A stretch of DNA of 64,000 nt from Agrobacterium tumefaciens (GTDB lineage Bacteria; Pseudomonadota; Alphaproteobacteria; Rhizobiales; Rhizobiaceae): positions 868,001 to 932,000 of the forward strand of contig NZ_CP072308.1 in the NCBI RefSeq assembly GCF_017726655.1. Reading direction: 5' to 3'. This document shows positions 34,708 to 43,612 of this stretch, in pieces (position 1 is the stretch's first letter; the number at the start of each line of letters is the position of its first letter). Position numbers and translations under genes: made by a program. The notes under the pieces were generated by a model, which did no database searches, was not told where the DNA came from, and worked only from the letters and a program-made list of their open reading frames with translations.

Positions 34708-34857
34708 GTCCCATCCATTTCATCGATAGATTGCTTCCACATTATCACAGTTTTCTTGATGGCAGTAATTTTTCATATAAGGCCCAAAGGCAGGGCATCG
34801 TGCTCTCCCGCCCTCCCAAGGCGCCCGTGAATTCACCGCATAAGCAAGGAAAAGACC

Positions 34858-35475
34858 ATGTCCAACATTCTGCTCATCACTTCCAGCCCACGTGGCGACG
34901 AGTCGGTTTCCAACAAGTTCGCCGGTGAACTGGCGGGCAAGCTGAAAGCCAAGTCGGCTTCGAACACGCTCGTCCACCGCGATCTGGCGGCTGATCCAAT
35001 CCCGCATCTCGACACCGTCAAGACTGCGGCCATCCGCAAGGCACCGGACCAGCGCACGGCTGAAGAAGCGGTTGCCGCCGACTATTCCGACAAGCTGGTT
35101 GCCGAGCTTCTGGCGGCCGACACCGTCGTCATCGGCACCGGGCTCATCAACTTCAACATCTATTCCGGCCTGAAGTCGTGGATCGACAACGTCGCCCGCG
35201 CCGGCCAGACCTTCAAATACACCGAAACCGGCCCGGTCGGTCTCGCCACTGGCAAGAAGGTGTACATCGTGCTCGCCGCTGCCGGCGTTTATTCGGAAGG
35301 CCCAGCCGTATCGATGAACCACGCCGTGCCCTACCTGAAGACCGTTCTCGGCTTCATGGGCATGACCGATGTGGAAGTCATCTATGTCGAGGGCCTGGCA
35401 TTCGGTCCGGAAGCCGTCGAAAAGGCTGTTGCCGCCGCTGAAGCCAAGGTTGAAGAACTGGCCCAGGCCGCCTGA
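34858..35475 (+). CDS. azoR: FMN-dependent NADH-azoreductase
   Basis: 205 residues of the flavodoxin-like azoreductase (AcpD/AzoR) family: the FMN-phosphate loop SSPRGDESVSNKFA near residue 10, then GTGLINFNIYSGLKSWIDNVARAGQTFKY and AAAGVYSEGP. It reduces azo compounds and quinones with NADH in the cytoplasm as a homodimer. AAGGAAAAGACC precedes ATG 34858. The divergent LysR regulator suggests electrophile-dependent induction. Confidence 0.92.
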   Translation: MSNILLITSSPRGDESVSNKFAGELAGKLKAKSASNTLVHRDLAADPIPHLDTVKTAAIRKAPDQRTAEEAVAADYSDKLVAELLAADTVVIGTGLINFNIYSGLKSWIDNVARAGQTFKYTETGPVGLATGKKVYIVLAAAGVYSEGPAVSMNHAVPYLKTVLGFMGMTDVEVIYVEGLAFGPEAVEKAVAAAEAKVEELAQAA

Positions 35476-35502
35476 GGCATTTGGAGCTGATATCGAAAGA
35501 TA

Positions 35503-36768
35503 TCAGCCGACCCACATTCCGTAACGGCCGTGGACCTGGTCCCGGCCGTTATTTTTTGCCGCATACAAACGCGCATCTGCCTCGGAGAGAAGTTCGAGAA
35601 ACAGCCGGCCATCTTCGAGGCCCGTTGCCACACCGATACTGACGGTCAGGAGCGTACCGTCCGGCCTTCGCAGACCCGCAAGGACAGCGTTGCGCAACTC
35701 TTCGGCAAAGCCGAGGGCCGTTTCATGTGTCATGGCTGGAAGCAGAGCGACAAATTCTTCGCCGCCAAAACGATAGAGGTGGCCATGGGGCTGAACCAGC
35801 TGCTTCAGCACAGCCGCGAAGTTTCGCAGCATGTCGTCGCCCTGAAGGTGACCAAAACTGTCGTTGACCGTCTTGAAGTGGTCGATGTCAACAATCATCA
35901 CGCTGACGGGTCGGCGCTTCTCCGTGCAGTCGAGAACGATGGAGGGCGCATCAAGCTCCATGCGGGCGCGGTCTGAGACGCCCGTCAAAACGTCGCGTCC
36001 GGAGCGGGACAACAGCTCTTCGTAACGCTCCCGGAAAGTGAGATCGTTGAAAACATCCGCAATGTTGCGGCGTATCAAAAAACGGCCCTTGGCGGAGGTC
36101 AGCCACAGGTAGACCGCAAAAAGCAGGGAATAGACGGCGACCGCCGCCATCTTTGCCTTCCAGCCATCATAGAACACGTCGATCGGCGCGTCGAACAGCA
36201 AACGCAATGCGCCATAAAAGCCCGCCTGATCGAGGCTGAGGATAACGACACCACAGATGCCGAAACGCAGGACGATATGGCGCTGCAGATACCGGCCCAG
36301 CTTTTCGTAAAACAGGATGATGGCGATGGCATCAATATAGAGCAGGCTGGTGCCCCACACCATCAGCACGCCCATCTCATCCAGAAAGGCGGTGCTGGCG
36401 GCCTGTCCGGGCACGATCGCCACCGTCTCGTGAAAACGGATGAGCTGGGCCATGATGACCGTCAGGATGTTGCCGAGAAACAGGCCGTAGATCGGCTGTC
36501 GCACCACCGCCGCATCCTCGCGCATGTAAAGCATGAGGATCATCATCAGCTTGCCGGCAAAAAGGATGGAGGAGCCGGGAGATGCCACGCCGAAAGGCAG
36601 CTGTACGTAAAAGACGGCCGCCAGATAGGTTTCCATGAAATGCATGACACCTAGGGCGGTGAGAAAGACACCGATGCCCAGGATATGCCGATAATGCAGG
36701 AAAGCCGTCATGACCGAGAAATAGACGACGGCTTCCGTTAGAAAGAGGGCGAGATTTGCCCAATGCAT
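35503..36768 (-). CDS. Membrane diguanylate cyclase (GGEEF)
   Basis: 421 residues. About seven N-terminal helices (residues 5-240), of a type I cannot name with confidence, form a membrane sensor. The GGDEF domain has SVMIVDIDHFKTVNDSFGHLQGDD and an active-site RFGGEEFVALLP. It makes c-di-GMP from GTP. The inhibitory RxxD site five residues before GGEEF is absent (PHGH instead), so product feedback is probably lacking. c-di-GMP controls unipolar polysaccharide in Agrobacterium, so a link to the polysaccharide cluster is possible but unshown. Confidence 0.88.
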   Translation of the reverse strand: MHWANLALFLTEAVVYFSVMTAFLHYRHILGIGVFLTALGVMHFMETYLAAVFYVQLPFGVASPGSSILFAGKLMMILMLYMREDAAVVRQPIYGLFLGNILTVIMAQLIRFHETVAIVPGQAASTAFLDEMGVLMVWGTSLLYIDAIAIILFYEKLGRYLQRHIVLRFGICGVVILSLDQAGFYGALRLLFDAPIDVFYDGWKAKMAAVAVYSLLFAVYLWLTSAKGRFLIRRNIADVFNDLTFRERYEELLSRSGRDVLTGVSDRARMELDAPSIVLDCTEKRRPVSVMIVDIDHFKTVNDSFGHLQGDDMLRNFAAVLKQLVQPHGHLYRFGGEEFVALLPAMTHETALGFAEELRNAVLAGLRRPDGTLLTVSIGVATGLEDGRLFLELLSEADARLYAAKNNGRDQVHGRYGMWVG

Positions 36769-36888
36769 CGGCTCATGCCTTACCTGTTAACGCCGCATGG
36801 CGCCCTTGGCACGCGGCTTCATTGTTTTAGGATAGGCTGAAGCAACCAACGGAATCTTAATGTCCGCAGCGAGAAAAGGTCATCACCC

Positions 36889-37194
36889 TCAGGGGAAGAG
36901 CGAAGCGCCGTTCTGATCAATGATGAGCTTTGCCTTGCGAATCGTGAACTCCACCGCGTCATCCATGCTGGTGAAGACATCCGCGCGGACGAACTCGTGC
37001 ACCAGCACCTCATCACCCGCCTTTTTCTCGATGCGGCCCGCCAAGCGAAACTGGCCGCCTTCCTTGATCGGCGTCGCATAGATCAGGTAATCGCCATGGG
37101 CATGCGGCTCGGCCTGCGCTACTTTCTGCGGCGCGTCAGAGGACGGCTGGCCGGAGCCGAAGGCCGAGAGGATTTTTGAAAAAAACGATGCCAT
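36889..37194 (-). CDS. HlyU-family protein
   Basis: 101 residues: a short hydrophobic start (MASFFSKILSAFGSG), a variable linker and the HlyU domain (YLIYATPIKEGGQFRLAGRIEKK, then VHEFVRADVFTSMDDAVEFTIRKAKLIIDQNG). HlyU family members are annotated as transcriptional regulators after the Vibrio haemolysin activator, but the short proteobacterial form lacks a clear helix-turn-helix; function unproven. GGGAG precedes ATG 37194. It stands alone. Confidence 0.75.
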   Translation of the reverse strand: MASFFSKILSAFGSGQPSSDAPQKVAQAEPHAHGDYLIYATPIKEGGQFRLAGRIEKKAGDEVLVHEFVRADVFTSMDDAVEFTIRKAKLIIDQNGASLFP

Positions 37195-37268
37195 GGCTTT
37201 CACTCCCTCAATTCGTCTAAGATGCGAAGGGCGGCATTGGCCTGCCCCTTGCTGTCATCCTGTCCGGA

Positions 37269-38543
37269 TCAGATGATCAGGTTCGACAGGATGTCATTTT
37301 CGGTGATGTCTTCATAACCGAGACCAGCCGCTTCAAAGCGCTCCAGCAACCCGGCGAAGTTTTCCTGCGCGTTGGTTTCGATGCCGATCAGGATCGAGCC
37401 GAAGTTGCGTGCCGATTTCTTCAGATATTCGAAACGGGCGATATCATCGTCCGGACCGAGCAGGTTGAGGAAGTCGCGGAGCGCGCCCGGGCGCTGCGGC
37501 AGGCGCAGAATGAAGTATTTCTTGACGCCGGTGTAACGCATGGCGCGTTCCTTCACATCCGGCAGGCGTTCGAAATCGAAATTGCCACCGGAGACCACCG
37601 CAATCACGGTCTTGCCTTCCAGCCTCTCGCGGCCAAGCTTTTCCAGCGCGGCGATGGAAAGCGCGCCAGCAGGCTCCAGCACCACGCCTTCCAGGTTCAG
37701 CATCTCGATGATCGTCACACAGATGGCGTTTTCCGGGATGAGCTGGACCTGATCGGCCGGAAAATCCTTGAGCGCCTTGAAATTCAGGTCACCAATGCGG
37801 GCGACGGCTGCGCCATCAACAAAGTTGTCGACCTTGTTCAGCGTCACCGGCTCGCCGCGCTCCAGGCTCTTCTTCAGGCTCGGGGCGCCCTCGGGCTCAC
37901 AGAACACGAAGTTTTCCTTCGCCACGGTCCCGGCCAGGAAACCTGTGAGGCCGGCCGAAAGACCGCCGCCACCGACCGGCATGACGACGATGTCAGGCTT
38001 CGTGCCTTCCGGCAGCTGGTCCATGATTTCGGCCGCGACAGTTGCCTGTCCCTCGATGATGTCCTCATGGTCGAAGGGCGGCACCATGTAGCCGTCATTA
38101 TCCTGCACGTGTTGGCGGGCAGCCGCATAACACTGGTCGAAAATGTCGCCCACCAAACGGATCGAGATGAATTCACCGCCGAAGATGCGGGTTTTTTCGA
38201 TCTTTTGCTGCGGTGTGGTCACCGGCATGAAAACAACGCCGTGAACGCCGAAATGGCGGCAGGCGAAAGCAAAGCCCTGGGCATGGTTGCCGGCCGAAGC
38301 GCAAACGAAAATCTTGTCTTTTCCGGCTTTTGCGACGGCCTTGCGCAGAAAGTTGAACGCGCCTCTAATCTTGTAGGAACGAACCGGGGACAGATCCTCA
38401 CGCTTCAGCCAAATCGACGCGCCATACCGACGGCTGAGATGTTCATTCAACTGCAGCGGGGTTTCGGGGAATATTTCCCGCACTTCCCGCCGCGCTGCTT
38501 CCACAAGCTGCTTGTCCACGATAGTCAATCCATTGAAATTCAT
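37269..38543 (-). CDS. ilvA: Threonine ammonia-lyase
   Basis: 424 residues. The PLP lysine lies in VRSYKIRGAFNFL (near residue 58), the cofactor cup in ASAGNHAQGFAFA and PVGGGGLSAGL, and a C-terminal ACT-like domain (KKYFILRLPQRPGALRDFLNLLGP, residues about 335-420) provides isoleucine feedback. It makes 2-oxobutanoate from threonine, the first step of isoleucine synthesis. The one-domain ACT C-terminus is the shorter biosynthetic form. ATG 38543 is chosen over an extended frame of 13 residues. Confidence 0.9.
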   Translation of the reverse strand: MNFNGLTIVDKQLVEAARREVREIFPETPLQLNEHLSRRYGASIWLKREDLSPVRSYKIRGAFNFLRKAVAKAGKDKIFVCASAGNHAQGFAFACRHFGVHGVVFMPVTTPQQKIEKTRIFGGEFISIRLVGDIFDQCYAAARQHVQDNDGYMVPPFDHEDIIEGQATVAAEIMDQLPEGTKPDIVVMPVGGGGLSAGLTGFLAGTVAKENFVFCEPEGAPSLKKSLERGEPVTLNKVDNFVDGAAVARIGDLNFKALKDFPADQVQLIPENAICVTIIEMLNLEGVVLEPAGALSIAALEKLGRERLEGKTVIAVVSGGNFDFERLPDVKERAMRYTGVKKYFILRLPQRPGALRDFLNLLGPDDDIARFEYLKKSARNFGSILIGIETNAQENFAGLLERFEAAGLGYEDITENDILSNLII

Positions 38544-38623
38544 AATGGCACCCGCTATGCCATAGGACGGCGTCAGAGACAAAGATTCATTTCAGCGCGG
38601 CCACGAACCCTGGGTTTCAATTC

Positions 38624-40081
38624 TTGAACAGCAATCTCCTGCGCTCCGTCATTTATGTCGCGTCCATCTTCGGGCTTTACCTTGCGACGGCCATGTTCCT
38701 GCCCGCGCTGACCGATCTTTATTACGGCAATGACGACTGGATGGTGTTTGCGCTTTCAGGTTTCATGTGCGGCGGCTTCGCACTTGCCTGCGCGCTCGCG
38801 ACGCGTGGGCCGATCGCCTCCTTCAACAAGCGTTTCGGCTTCCTGCTCGTCAATGTGCTCTGGCTGGTATTTTCGATTGTCGGCGCCGTTCCGCTTTACC
38901 TGTCACAGCTCGATCTGTCCCCCGGCCAGGCGCTGTTCGAATCCGTCTCCGCCATCACCACGACGGGATCTACCGCCATATCCGGCCTCGATAACGCGCC
39001 GCAGGGCATTCTTCTCTGGCGTTCCCTGCTCTGCTGGCTCGGCGGTATCGGTATCGTGGCGCTCGGCCTCTTCATCCTGCCGCTCCTGCGTGTCGGCGGC
39101 ATGACCTTCTTCCGCATGGAATCGTCCGATACGGGCAACGATCGGCCTTTCGCGCGGCTGGCAAGCTTCACCCGCGCTTTTGTGGCGATCTACATCGTCA
39201 TGACCATCGCCTGCACGGTAGCCTTCGATTTTGCCGGCATGTCGCATTTCGATGCGCTGAACCACGCCATGTCGACAGTGGCGACCGGCGGCTTTTCCAC
39301 CCATGATGCCTCTTTCGCCTATTTCAACAATACCGCGCTGCTTTGGATCGCCACCATCTTCCTGATCTTCGGCAGCCTGCCCTTCTCGGTCATGATCCTG
39401 CTCGCCGTGCGCCGTCGGCTGGAGACGCTGCGCGACCCGCAGATCGCCGTTTTCCTCGGTTATCTCTGTGCGATCTCGATTGCCGTCGGTGTCTACCACC
39501 ATTTCAGGAACGGCGTGCCACTGGATGATGCGCTGAGCCATTCCTTTTTCAACATGACCTCGATCCTTTCGACGGGCGGTTTTGCCAGCGACGATTATAC
39601 GCTCTGGGGGCCCTTCGTTGTTGTCGTTGCCTTTTTCGCAACCTTCATGGGCGGCTGTTCCGGTTCGACCGCGGGCGGCATCAAGGCCTATCGTTTCCTC
39701 ATCATGTTCAATGTCGTGCGGGCCGGCCTCAAAAAACTGATCTATCCCAACGCCGTCTATTCCGTGCGTTACGGCCAGCAGGTGGTCGATCCGGATACGA
39801 TCCGGACGATCTTCCTTTTTGTCAGCTGCTTTATCGCCCTGTGGATCGCCGGCAGCCTTGCCATGAGCCTGATGGGTTATGACTTTCTGACTGCCACCTC
39901 GGCGGTTGCGACCTCGCTCGCCAATGTCGGCCCCGGTATCGGCCCCATCATCGGTCCGGCAGGCAATTTCTCCACCATCAGCGATCCCGCGCTTTATCTC
40001 CTGTCCGTGCTGATGCTGCTCGGACGTCTGGAAATCCTGACGGTTCTGGTGCTGATGATGCCGATTTTCTGGCGCAGTTAA
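38624..40081 (+). CDS. trkH: TrkH/KtrB-type potassium uptake permease
   Basis: 485 residues with ten to twelve helices arranged as four pore units. The selectivity loops are visible: SAITTTGSTAI, MSTVATGGFSTHD, SILSTGGFASDD and a late VATSLANVGPG. The GGCSGSTAGGIKAYR segment is the usual TrkH mark. It brings K+ into the cell with the cytoplasmic TrkA protein, encoded elsewhere. No ATG is available near the start; TTG 38624 is proposed, divergent from ilvA with 80 bases between. Confidence 0.88.
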   Translation: MNSNLLRSVIYVASIFGLYLATAMFLPALTDLYYGNDDWMVFALSGFMCGGFALACALATRGPIASFNKRFGFLLVNVLWLVFSIVGAVPLYLSQLDLSPGQALFESVSAITTTGSTAISGLDNAPQGILLWRSLLCWLGGIGIVALGLFILPLLRVGGMTFFRMESSDTGNDRPFARLASFTRAFVAIYIVMTIACTVAFDFAGMSHFDALNHAMSTVATGGFSTHDASFAYFNNTALLWIATIFLIFGSLPFSVMILLAVRRRLETLRDPQIAVFLGYLCAISIAVGVYHHFRNGVPLDDALSHSFFNMTSILSTGGFASDDYTLWGPFVVVVAFFATFMGGCSGSTAGGIKAYRFLIMFNVVRAGLKKLIYPNAVYSVRYGQQVVDPDTIRTIFLFVSCFIALWIAGSLAMSLMGYDFLTATSAVATSLANVGPGIGPIIGPAGNFSTISDPALYLLSVLMLLGRLEILTVLVLMMPIFWRS

Positions 40082-40120
40082 GGTGTTCGCACCCATGATG
40101 CGATGACATGAATAAAGCGC

Positions 40121-40151
40121 TTGACCTTCCCACGTTGGAATAGTCCAGGCT
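40121..40151 (+). promoter_or_regulatory. MerR/HmrR-type copper promoter before copZ-like gene
   Basis: TTGACC (40121-40126) and CAGGCT (40146-40151) are separated by a 19-base spacer holding an inverted CCTTCC...GGAA, as in CueR/HmrR promoters. The first 14 bases nearly match those of the promoter at 50132-50162 (TTGACCTTCCCACG against TTGACCTTGCCACG). The -10 is poor. Confidence 0.6.
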
Positions 40152-40187
40152 CTGTTGTGTTAGACTTCCAAACCACGGAGACCGCCT

Positions 40188-40442
40188 ATGTGCAATGGCC
40201 ATCAGCACCATCACGAAACCACCGCCGCCCCTGTCAACGCAGGCCTTTCCTTTCACGTTGAAGACATGACCTGTGGCCATTGCGCCGGTGTCATCAAGGG
40301 TGCGATCGAAAAGACCGTTCCCGGTGCCGCCGTGCATGCCGATCCGGCAAGCCGCACGGTCGTCGTCGGCGGTGCATCCGATGCTGCTCACATTGCCGAA
40401 ATCATTACTGCGGCTGGATACACGCCAGAAGCGCGCGCCTGA
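40188..40442 (+). CDS. CopZ-like copper chaperone with His-rich N-terminus
   Basis: 84 residues. The N-terminal MCNGHQHHHETT is histidine-rich; residues about 20-84 are a ferredoxin-like HMA domain with the metal motif EDMTCGHCAGVIKGAIE. It binds Cu(I) in the cytoplasm and passes it to a copper ATPase or regulator. The MerR/HmrR-type promoter upstream ties it to the actP-hmrR operon 7 kb away. The His tail could buffer Cu or other metals. Start ATG 40188 follows GGAGACCGCCT. Confidence 0.85.
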   Translation: MCNGHQHHHETTAAPVNAGLSFHVEDMTCGHCAGVIKGAIEKTVPGAAVHADPASRTVVVGGASDAAHIAEIITAAGYTPEARA

Positions 40443-40454
40443 ACAGAAAAGATA

Positions 40455-40481
40455 CCGGCGGCGCTCCACTGCCGCCGCCGG
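40455..40481 (+). terminator. GC-rich hairpin after the copper chaperone gene
   Basis: CCGGCGGCG (40455-40463) pairs with CGCCGCCGG (40473-40481), nine-base loop; no T run follows. It begins 12 bases after the stop. Confidence 0.4.
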
Positions 40482-40611
40482 ATCGCACTGCCTGCCCCGC
40501 CTGACGCTGTACGGTGCGAAACGGCCATTGGACGACATCGAGTTTCGTCCCCCGTACCTCCCGCAGCAAAAGCCTCTCCCCAAGTCGGTGATGAAGAATT
40601 CATTCCTCTCA

Positions 40612-40700
40612 GCGTCATCCTCGGCCCGGTGCCGAGCATCTAATCACGTCGAATAAAATCAATCGGTGGCAGATCCTCGGGACAAGCCCGAGGATGACGC
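40612..40700. repeat. RIME-like intergenic repeat with inverted ends
   Basis: GCGTCATCCTCGG (40612-40624) and its exact complement CCGAGGATGACGC (40688-40700) bound an 89-base unit with an inner hairpin CCTCGG GACAAG CCCGAGG. The wording CCTCGG...CCGAGGATGAC is familiar from intergenic palindromic elements of Rhizobiales genomes. Copy number cannot be judged from one window. Confidence 0.6.
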
Positions 40701-40829
40701 CGGAGCGTTTGGCGTAACTCGTCATTTCAAATCGACATTATGACCCTTGCCCAGGAATTCCACCCTGCAGCAGCGGAGCTGATCCGGCATCCTAGCTGCG
40801 GGGGGGGAACGCCACCATAACAGCCGAAA

Positions 40830-40849
40830 CCCGGCTCTTGCGAGCCGGG
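40830..40849 (-). terminator. Terminator of the peptide-binding protein gene
   Basis: CCCGGCTC (40830-40837), loop TTGC, GAGCCGGG (40842-40849); on the minus strand TTTCGG follows. It lies 29 bases after the stop at 40879. Confidence 0.6.
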
Positions 40850-40878
40850 CCCTGTTTCGTCAGAACCGTTGGATTGGC

Positions 40879-42372
40879 TTACTTCGTCGCCAGGTCCTTG
40901 GTCATGATGAAGAAGTTGATCGGATGCGGTTTGAAGTTCTCGACCTTGTCCGAATAAGCGTCGAACGCTGTCTCGTGGATCAGATAGACGGTGACCGCTT
41001 CGTCATAGATCCTCTTCGCCGCCTCGGCATAAATGGCGTAACGCTTTTCCGGCTCGGCCACCGCGTAGGCTGATTTGATCAGCTTGTCCGTTTGCTCGCT
41101 GCAATAGTGCGAGATATTGTAACCGCCTGTGCAGGTGTAGTCAGCATTGAGAAAGCCGATCGGTTCGGCAACATCGGTAGCGTAACCGCGCGACAGAAGC
41201 ACCATGTCGAAATTGCCGGACAGAAGATCGGGCTCTATCGCCGTGTAATCGGCAACGCGAACATCGACCTTGATGCCGATTTCCTGTAGCTGCGCCTGGA
41301 TGACGGCAGCAACGTCCTTGAGTTCGGTTCTTTCAGTGTAAGCCAACAGCGTCAGTTTCAGGCTGCCGGGAGCAATTCCCGCCTCTTTCAACAGAGCCTT
41401 TGCCTGTTCCAGATCATAAGCAGGCTTGACGTCCTGGGGCGCCCAGGGCTCTCCCGGCGCGAAGGGCATCGTCGCGGGTTTTACCGCACCCTCATAGATG
41501 CTGTCGGCAATACCGGCGGTGTCGATGGCGGCCCGGATCGCCTGCCGGACCTTGATATCCTTGAACGGCGCCTTGGAATTATTGAGCAGCATCTCCGTAA
41601 TCCGGGGCACCGTGATCGGTGCGACCTTGACACCCTTCGCCGCTTCAACGGTCTTTACCGCCCAGGGTGGGATCACGCGCGAAATCTGCACCTCACCGCT
41701 TCTTATCTGGGTGGCGCGCGTATCGGCATCCGGAATGAAGTTCACACGGCCGCCTGAAAGCTTCGGCATGCCGTTCCAGTACTCATGGTTCGCGGTCAGC
41801 TCCATATATTGGTTTGCATCGACCTTTGTGATCTTGAAAGGCCCGGTGCAGGTTCCAATGGGATCGACCTTGCCATCCTTGTAAGCCGCTGGTGCGAGGA
41901 TAGTGGTTGCGGGGCTTGCCATCTGCGCCGGGACCAGCACAGACGGCTCGATGGTGGTGATCTTTACGATATCGTCGCCACCCGCCTCAACCGCGGCAAT
42001 GAGCTTCGGCGAAAAGGCCCGGGCCGGAACGGGCGCCTTCAGGAGATTGGTGAGCGCATTGACAGCGGCGGCGGCAGTGAGCGGCTCGCCATTCTGGAAT
42101 TTCACGCCCTTGCGAAGTTTGAATTCCCAGACTTTGGGCGAGGTCTGCGTCCAGGATTCCGCAAGGCCCGGTTCCAGCGTCGTGTCATAACCGACACGAA
42201 CCAGACTTTCGAAACAACCCGCACGCGAACCGAGATAGGCATCGTCAGACGCCATCTGCCAGCCGGTCTTGACGCCGGTGTAATCGTCATAGGTGATCGT
42301 TTGGGCCATTGCCGTCTGTGCCCCGAACGAGGCCACAGTGGCGCATGTCGCCAAAATTGCGTACTTCATCAT
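40879..42372 (-). CDS. Peptide/nickel-type ABC solute-binding protein
   Basis: 497 residues with a signal peptide (ILATCATVASFGAQTAMAQ) and the SBP_bac_5 fold: FESLVRVGYDTTLEPGLAESW, WEFKLRKGVKFQNGEPLTA and a late MLLNNSKAPFKDIKVRQAIRAAID. It delivers peptides, opines, metal-chelates or similar ligands to the permeases encoded upstream. It is the last gene of the ABC group but has its own 215-base AT-rich upstream region with an operator-like array, so it can be regulated apart from the membrane genes. Its ligand is not evident; the copper-gene context is suggestive only. Confidence 0.85.
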   Translation of the reverse strand: MMKYAILATCATVASFGAQTAMAQTITYDDYTGVKTGWQMASDDAYLGSRAGCFESLVRVGYDTTLEPGLAESWTQTSPKVWEFKLRKGVKFQNGEPLTAAAAVNALTNLLKAPVPARAFSPKLIAAVEAGGDDIVKITTIEPSVLVPAQMASPATTILAPAAYKDGKVDPIGTCTGPFKITKVDANQYMELTANHEYWNGMPKLSGGRVNFIPDADTRATQIRSGEVQISRVIPPWAVKTVEAAKGVKVAPITVPRITEMLLNNSKAPFKDIKVRQAIRAAIDTAGIADSIYEGAVKPATMPFAPGEPWAPQDVKPAYDLEQAKALLKEAGIAPGSLKLTLLAYTERTELKDVAAVIQAQLQEIGIKVDVRVADYTAIEPDLLSGNFDMVLLSRGYATDVAEPIGFLNADYTCTGGYNISHYCSEQTDKLIKSAYAVAEPEKRYAIYAEAAKRIYDEAVTVYLIHETAFDAYSDKVENFKPHPINFFIMTKDLATK

Positions 42373-42445
42373 GGAAGATCCCCTTTTATTTTGGTGATAA
42401 CGCTCACAATGCGTGCATCTTCAGTAAAAATAACATGACAGCAAA

Positions 42446-42473
42446 ATATCCTGTGGATATATCGCGAATATCC
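42446..42473 (-). promoter_or_regulatory. Operator-like array of three ATATCC/GGATAT sites
   Basis: ATATCC (42446-42451), GGATAT (42455-42460) and ATATCC (42468-42473) form two overlapping inverted repeats in the AT-rich region 74-101 bases before the binding-protein start. The regulator is unknown. Confidence 0.45.
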
Positions 42474-42505
42474 ATCAGATTAACTTCTATTTTATGTTTT
42501 ATACT

Positions 42506-42520
42506 CGGAATTTTATTCCG
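42506..42520 (-). terminator. Short hairpin after the second ABC ATPase gene
   Basis: CGGAAT, three-base loop, ATTCCG, with an A-rich run on the minus strand after it (AGTATAAAAC). It lies 68 bases past the ATPase stop and is too short to be convincing. Confidence 0.3.
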
Positions 42521-42587
42521 ATATTAATCTGCAAACGCACAATTCATCTGTTTTTACATCGCCAGAGAACTGCACCTACGCGTTCCG

Positions 42588-43598
42588 TCAACCCAGTTCC
42601 TGCCAGCGATGACAGCGGGCGAAATGCTCGCCGGAAACGCCTTCCAAAACGGGCTCCGCCTGACTGCATATCTCTGTCGCGTATTTACAGCGGGTGTGGA
42701 ATTTGCAGCCGTCGGGAGGATTGAGAGGGCTCGGCAGATCGCCGTCCAGAAGCATTTCCGGAGCATAAAGCCCCGTCTCGTCCAGCATGGACGACGCAAT
42801 CAGCGCCTTGGTATAGGGGTGCTTCGGCGCTCGGAAAAGCTCCTCGCGGTCGGCGATTTCAACGACGCGGCCGAGATACATCACTGCGATACGATCGCAG
42901 AGATATCGCACCACACGCAGATCGTGCGAAATCATCAGAACCGTCAGGCCGTGACGACGCTTCATGTCCATCAGAAGGTTCAGGATCTGCGTCCGCATCG
43001 AGGCGTCGAGTGCCGATGTCGGCTCGTCGCAGACAAGGAAGCTTGGATTGAGAAGTAGCGCCCGGCCGATGACGACGCGCTGCAGCTGCCCGCCGGAACA
43101 TTGGCTCGGATACCGATCGTAAAAGGAGCCGTCGAGCCCGACCTCCTCCAGCATGCGGAAAACCCGGTTCGTGCGTTCCTCACGCGTGCCGAGGCCATGC
43201 TGGGCAAGCGGCGCTTCCATGCTCTGGCCGATGCGCATGCGCGGATCGAGCGCGGAATAAGGGTCCTGGAACACCAGCTGTACGACCCGGCGCATGCGCC
43301 GCAGCGCCTCTCCGTTCATGTGCAGCATATCGTTCTGCCCGATGCTGACCTCGCCCCTGGTCGCGTGGGTCAGCCGCGTGATCAGCCCGGCAACGGTGCT
43401 CTTGCCGCATCCGGATTCGCCCACGAGGCCCAGAACCTCCCCCTCTCCGATTGTCAGGGAGACATCGTCGACGGATTTCACCACCCGGTGACCGAGGCCG
43501 GATATCGGGTAGTATTTGCAAAGGTTCTTCGCGACCACGAAGGGCTTGGGCATGGTTTCCGCCGATGGGGCGGTCTGTGTCATTGCTGTCGATAGCAT
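42588..43598 (-). CDS. OppF/DppF-type ABC ATPase
   Basis: 336 residues. Walker A GESGCGKST (near residue 60), Q-loop LVFQDPYSALDPRMRI, signature CSGGQLQRV, Walker B FLVCDEPTSALDAS and H-switch MISHDLRVV are intact. The C-terminal oligopeptide domain has LPSPLNPPDGCKFHTRCKYATEIC, with the cysteines typical of this subfamily. It pairs with the adjacent ATPase (15 bases between) to energise peptide/nickel-type import. Confidence 0.9.
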   Translation of the reverse strand: MLSTAMTQTAPSAETMPKPFVVAKNLCKYYPISGLGHRVVKSVDDVSLTIGEGEVLGLVGESGCGKSTVAGLITRLTHATRGEVSIGQNDMLHMNGEALRRMRRVVQLVFQDPYSALDPRMRIGQSMEAPLAQHGLGTREERTNRVFRMLEEVGLDGSFYDRYPSQCSGGQLQRVVIGRALLLNPSFLVCDEPTSALDASMRTQILNLLMDMKRRHGLTVLMISHDLRVVRYLCDRIAVMYLGRVVEIADREELFRAPKHPYTKALIASSMLDETGLYAPEMLLDGDLPSPLNPPDGCKFHTRCKYATEICSQAEPVLEGVSGEHFARCHRWQELG

Positions 43599-43612
43599 TG
43601 TCGTCGCCCTCC

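Larger units (their letters stand above)
40443..40878. other. 436-base gap with hairpins and a RIME-like repeat
   Basis: No gene is supported. It holds a GC-rich hairpin at 40455-40481 after the copper chaperone, the inverted repeat at 40612-40700, a run of eight G near 40800 and the terminator at 40830-40849. Confidence 0.6.

Noticed and set aside
38903..40096. 397-codon frame antisense to trkH
   Set aside because: Very polar shadow of the TrkH frame with no domain; TrkH selectivity loops fix the coding strand.
40273..40656. 127-codon frame overlapping and following the copper chaperone gene
   Set aside because: Shifted frame over the HMA domain running into hairpins and the RIME-like repeat; no ribosome site.
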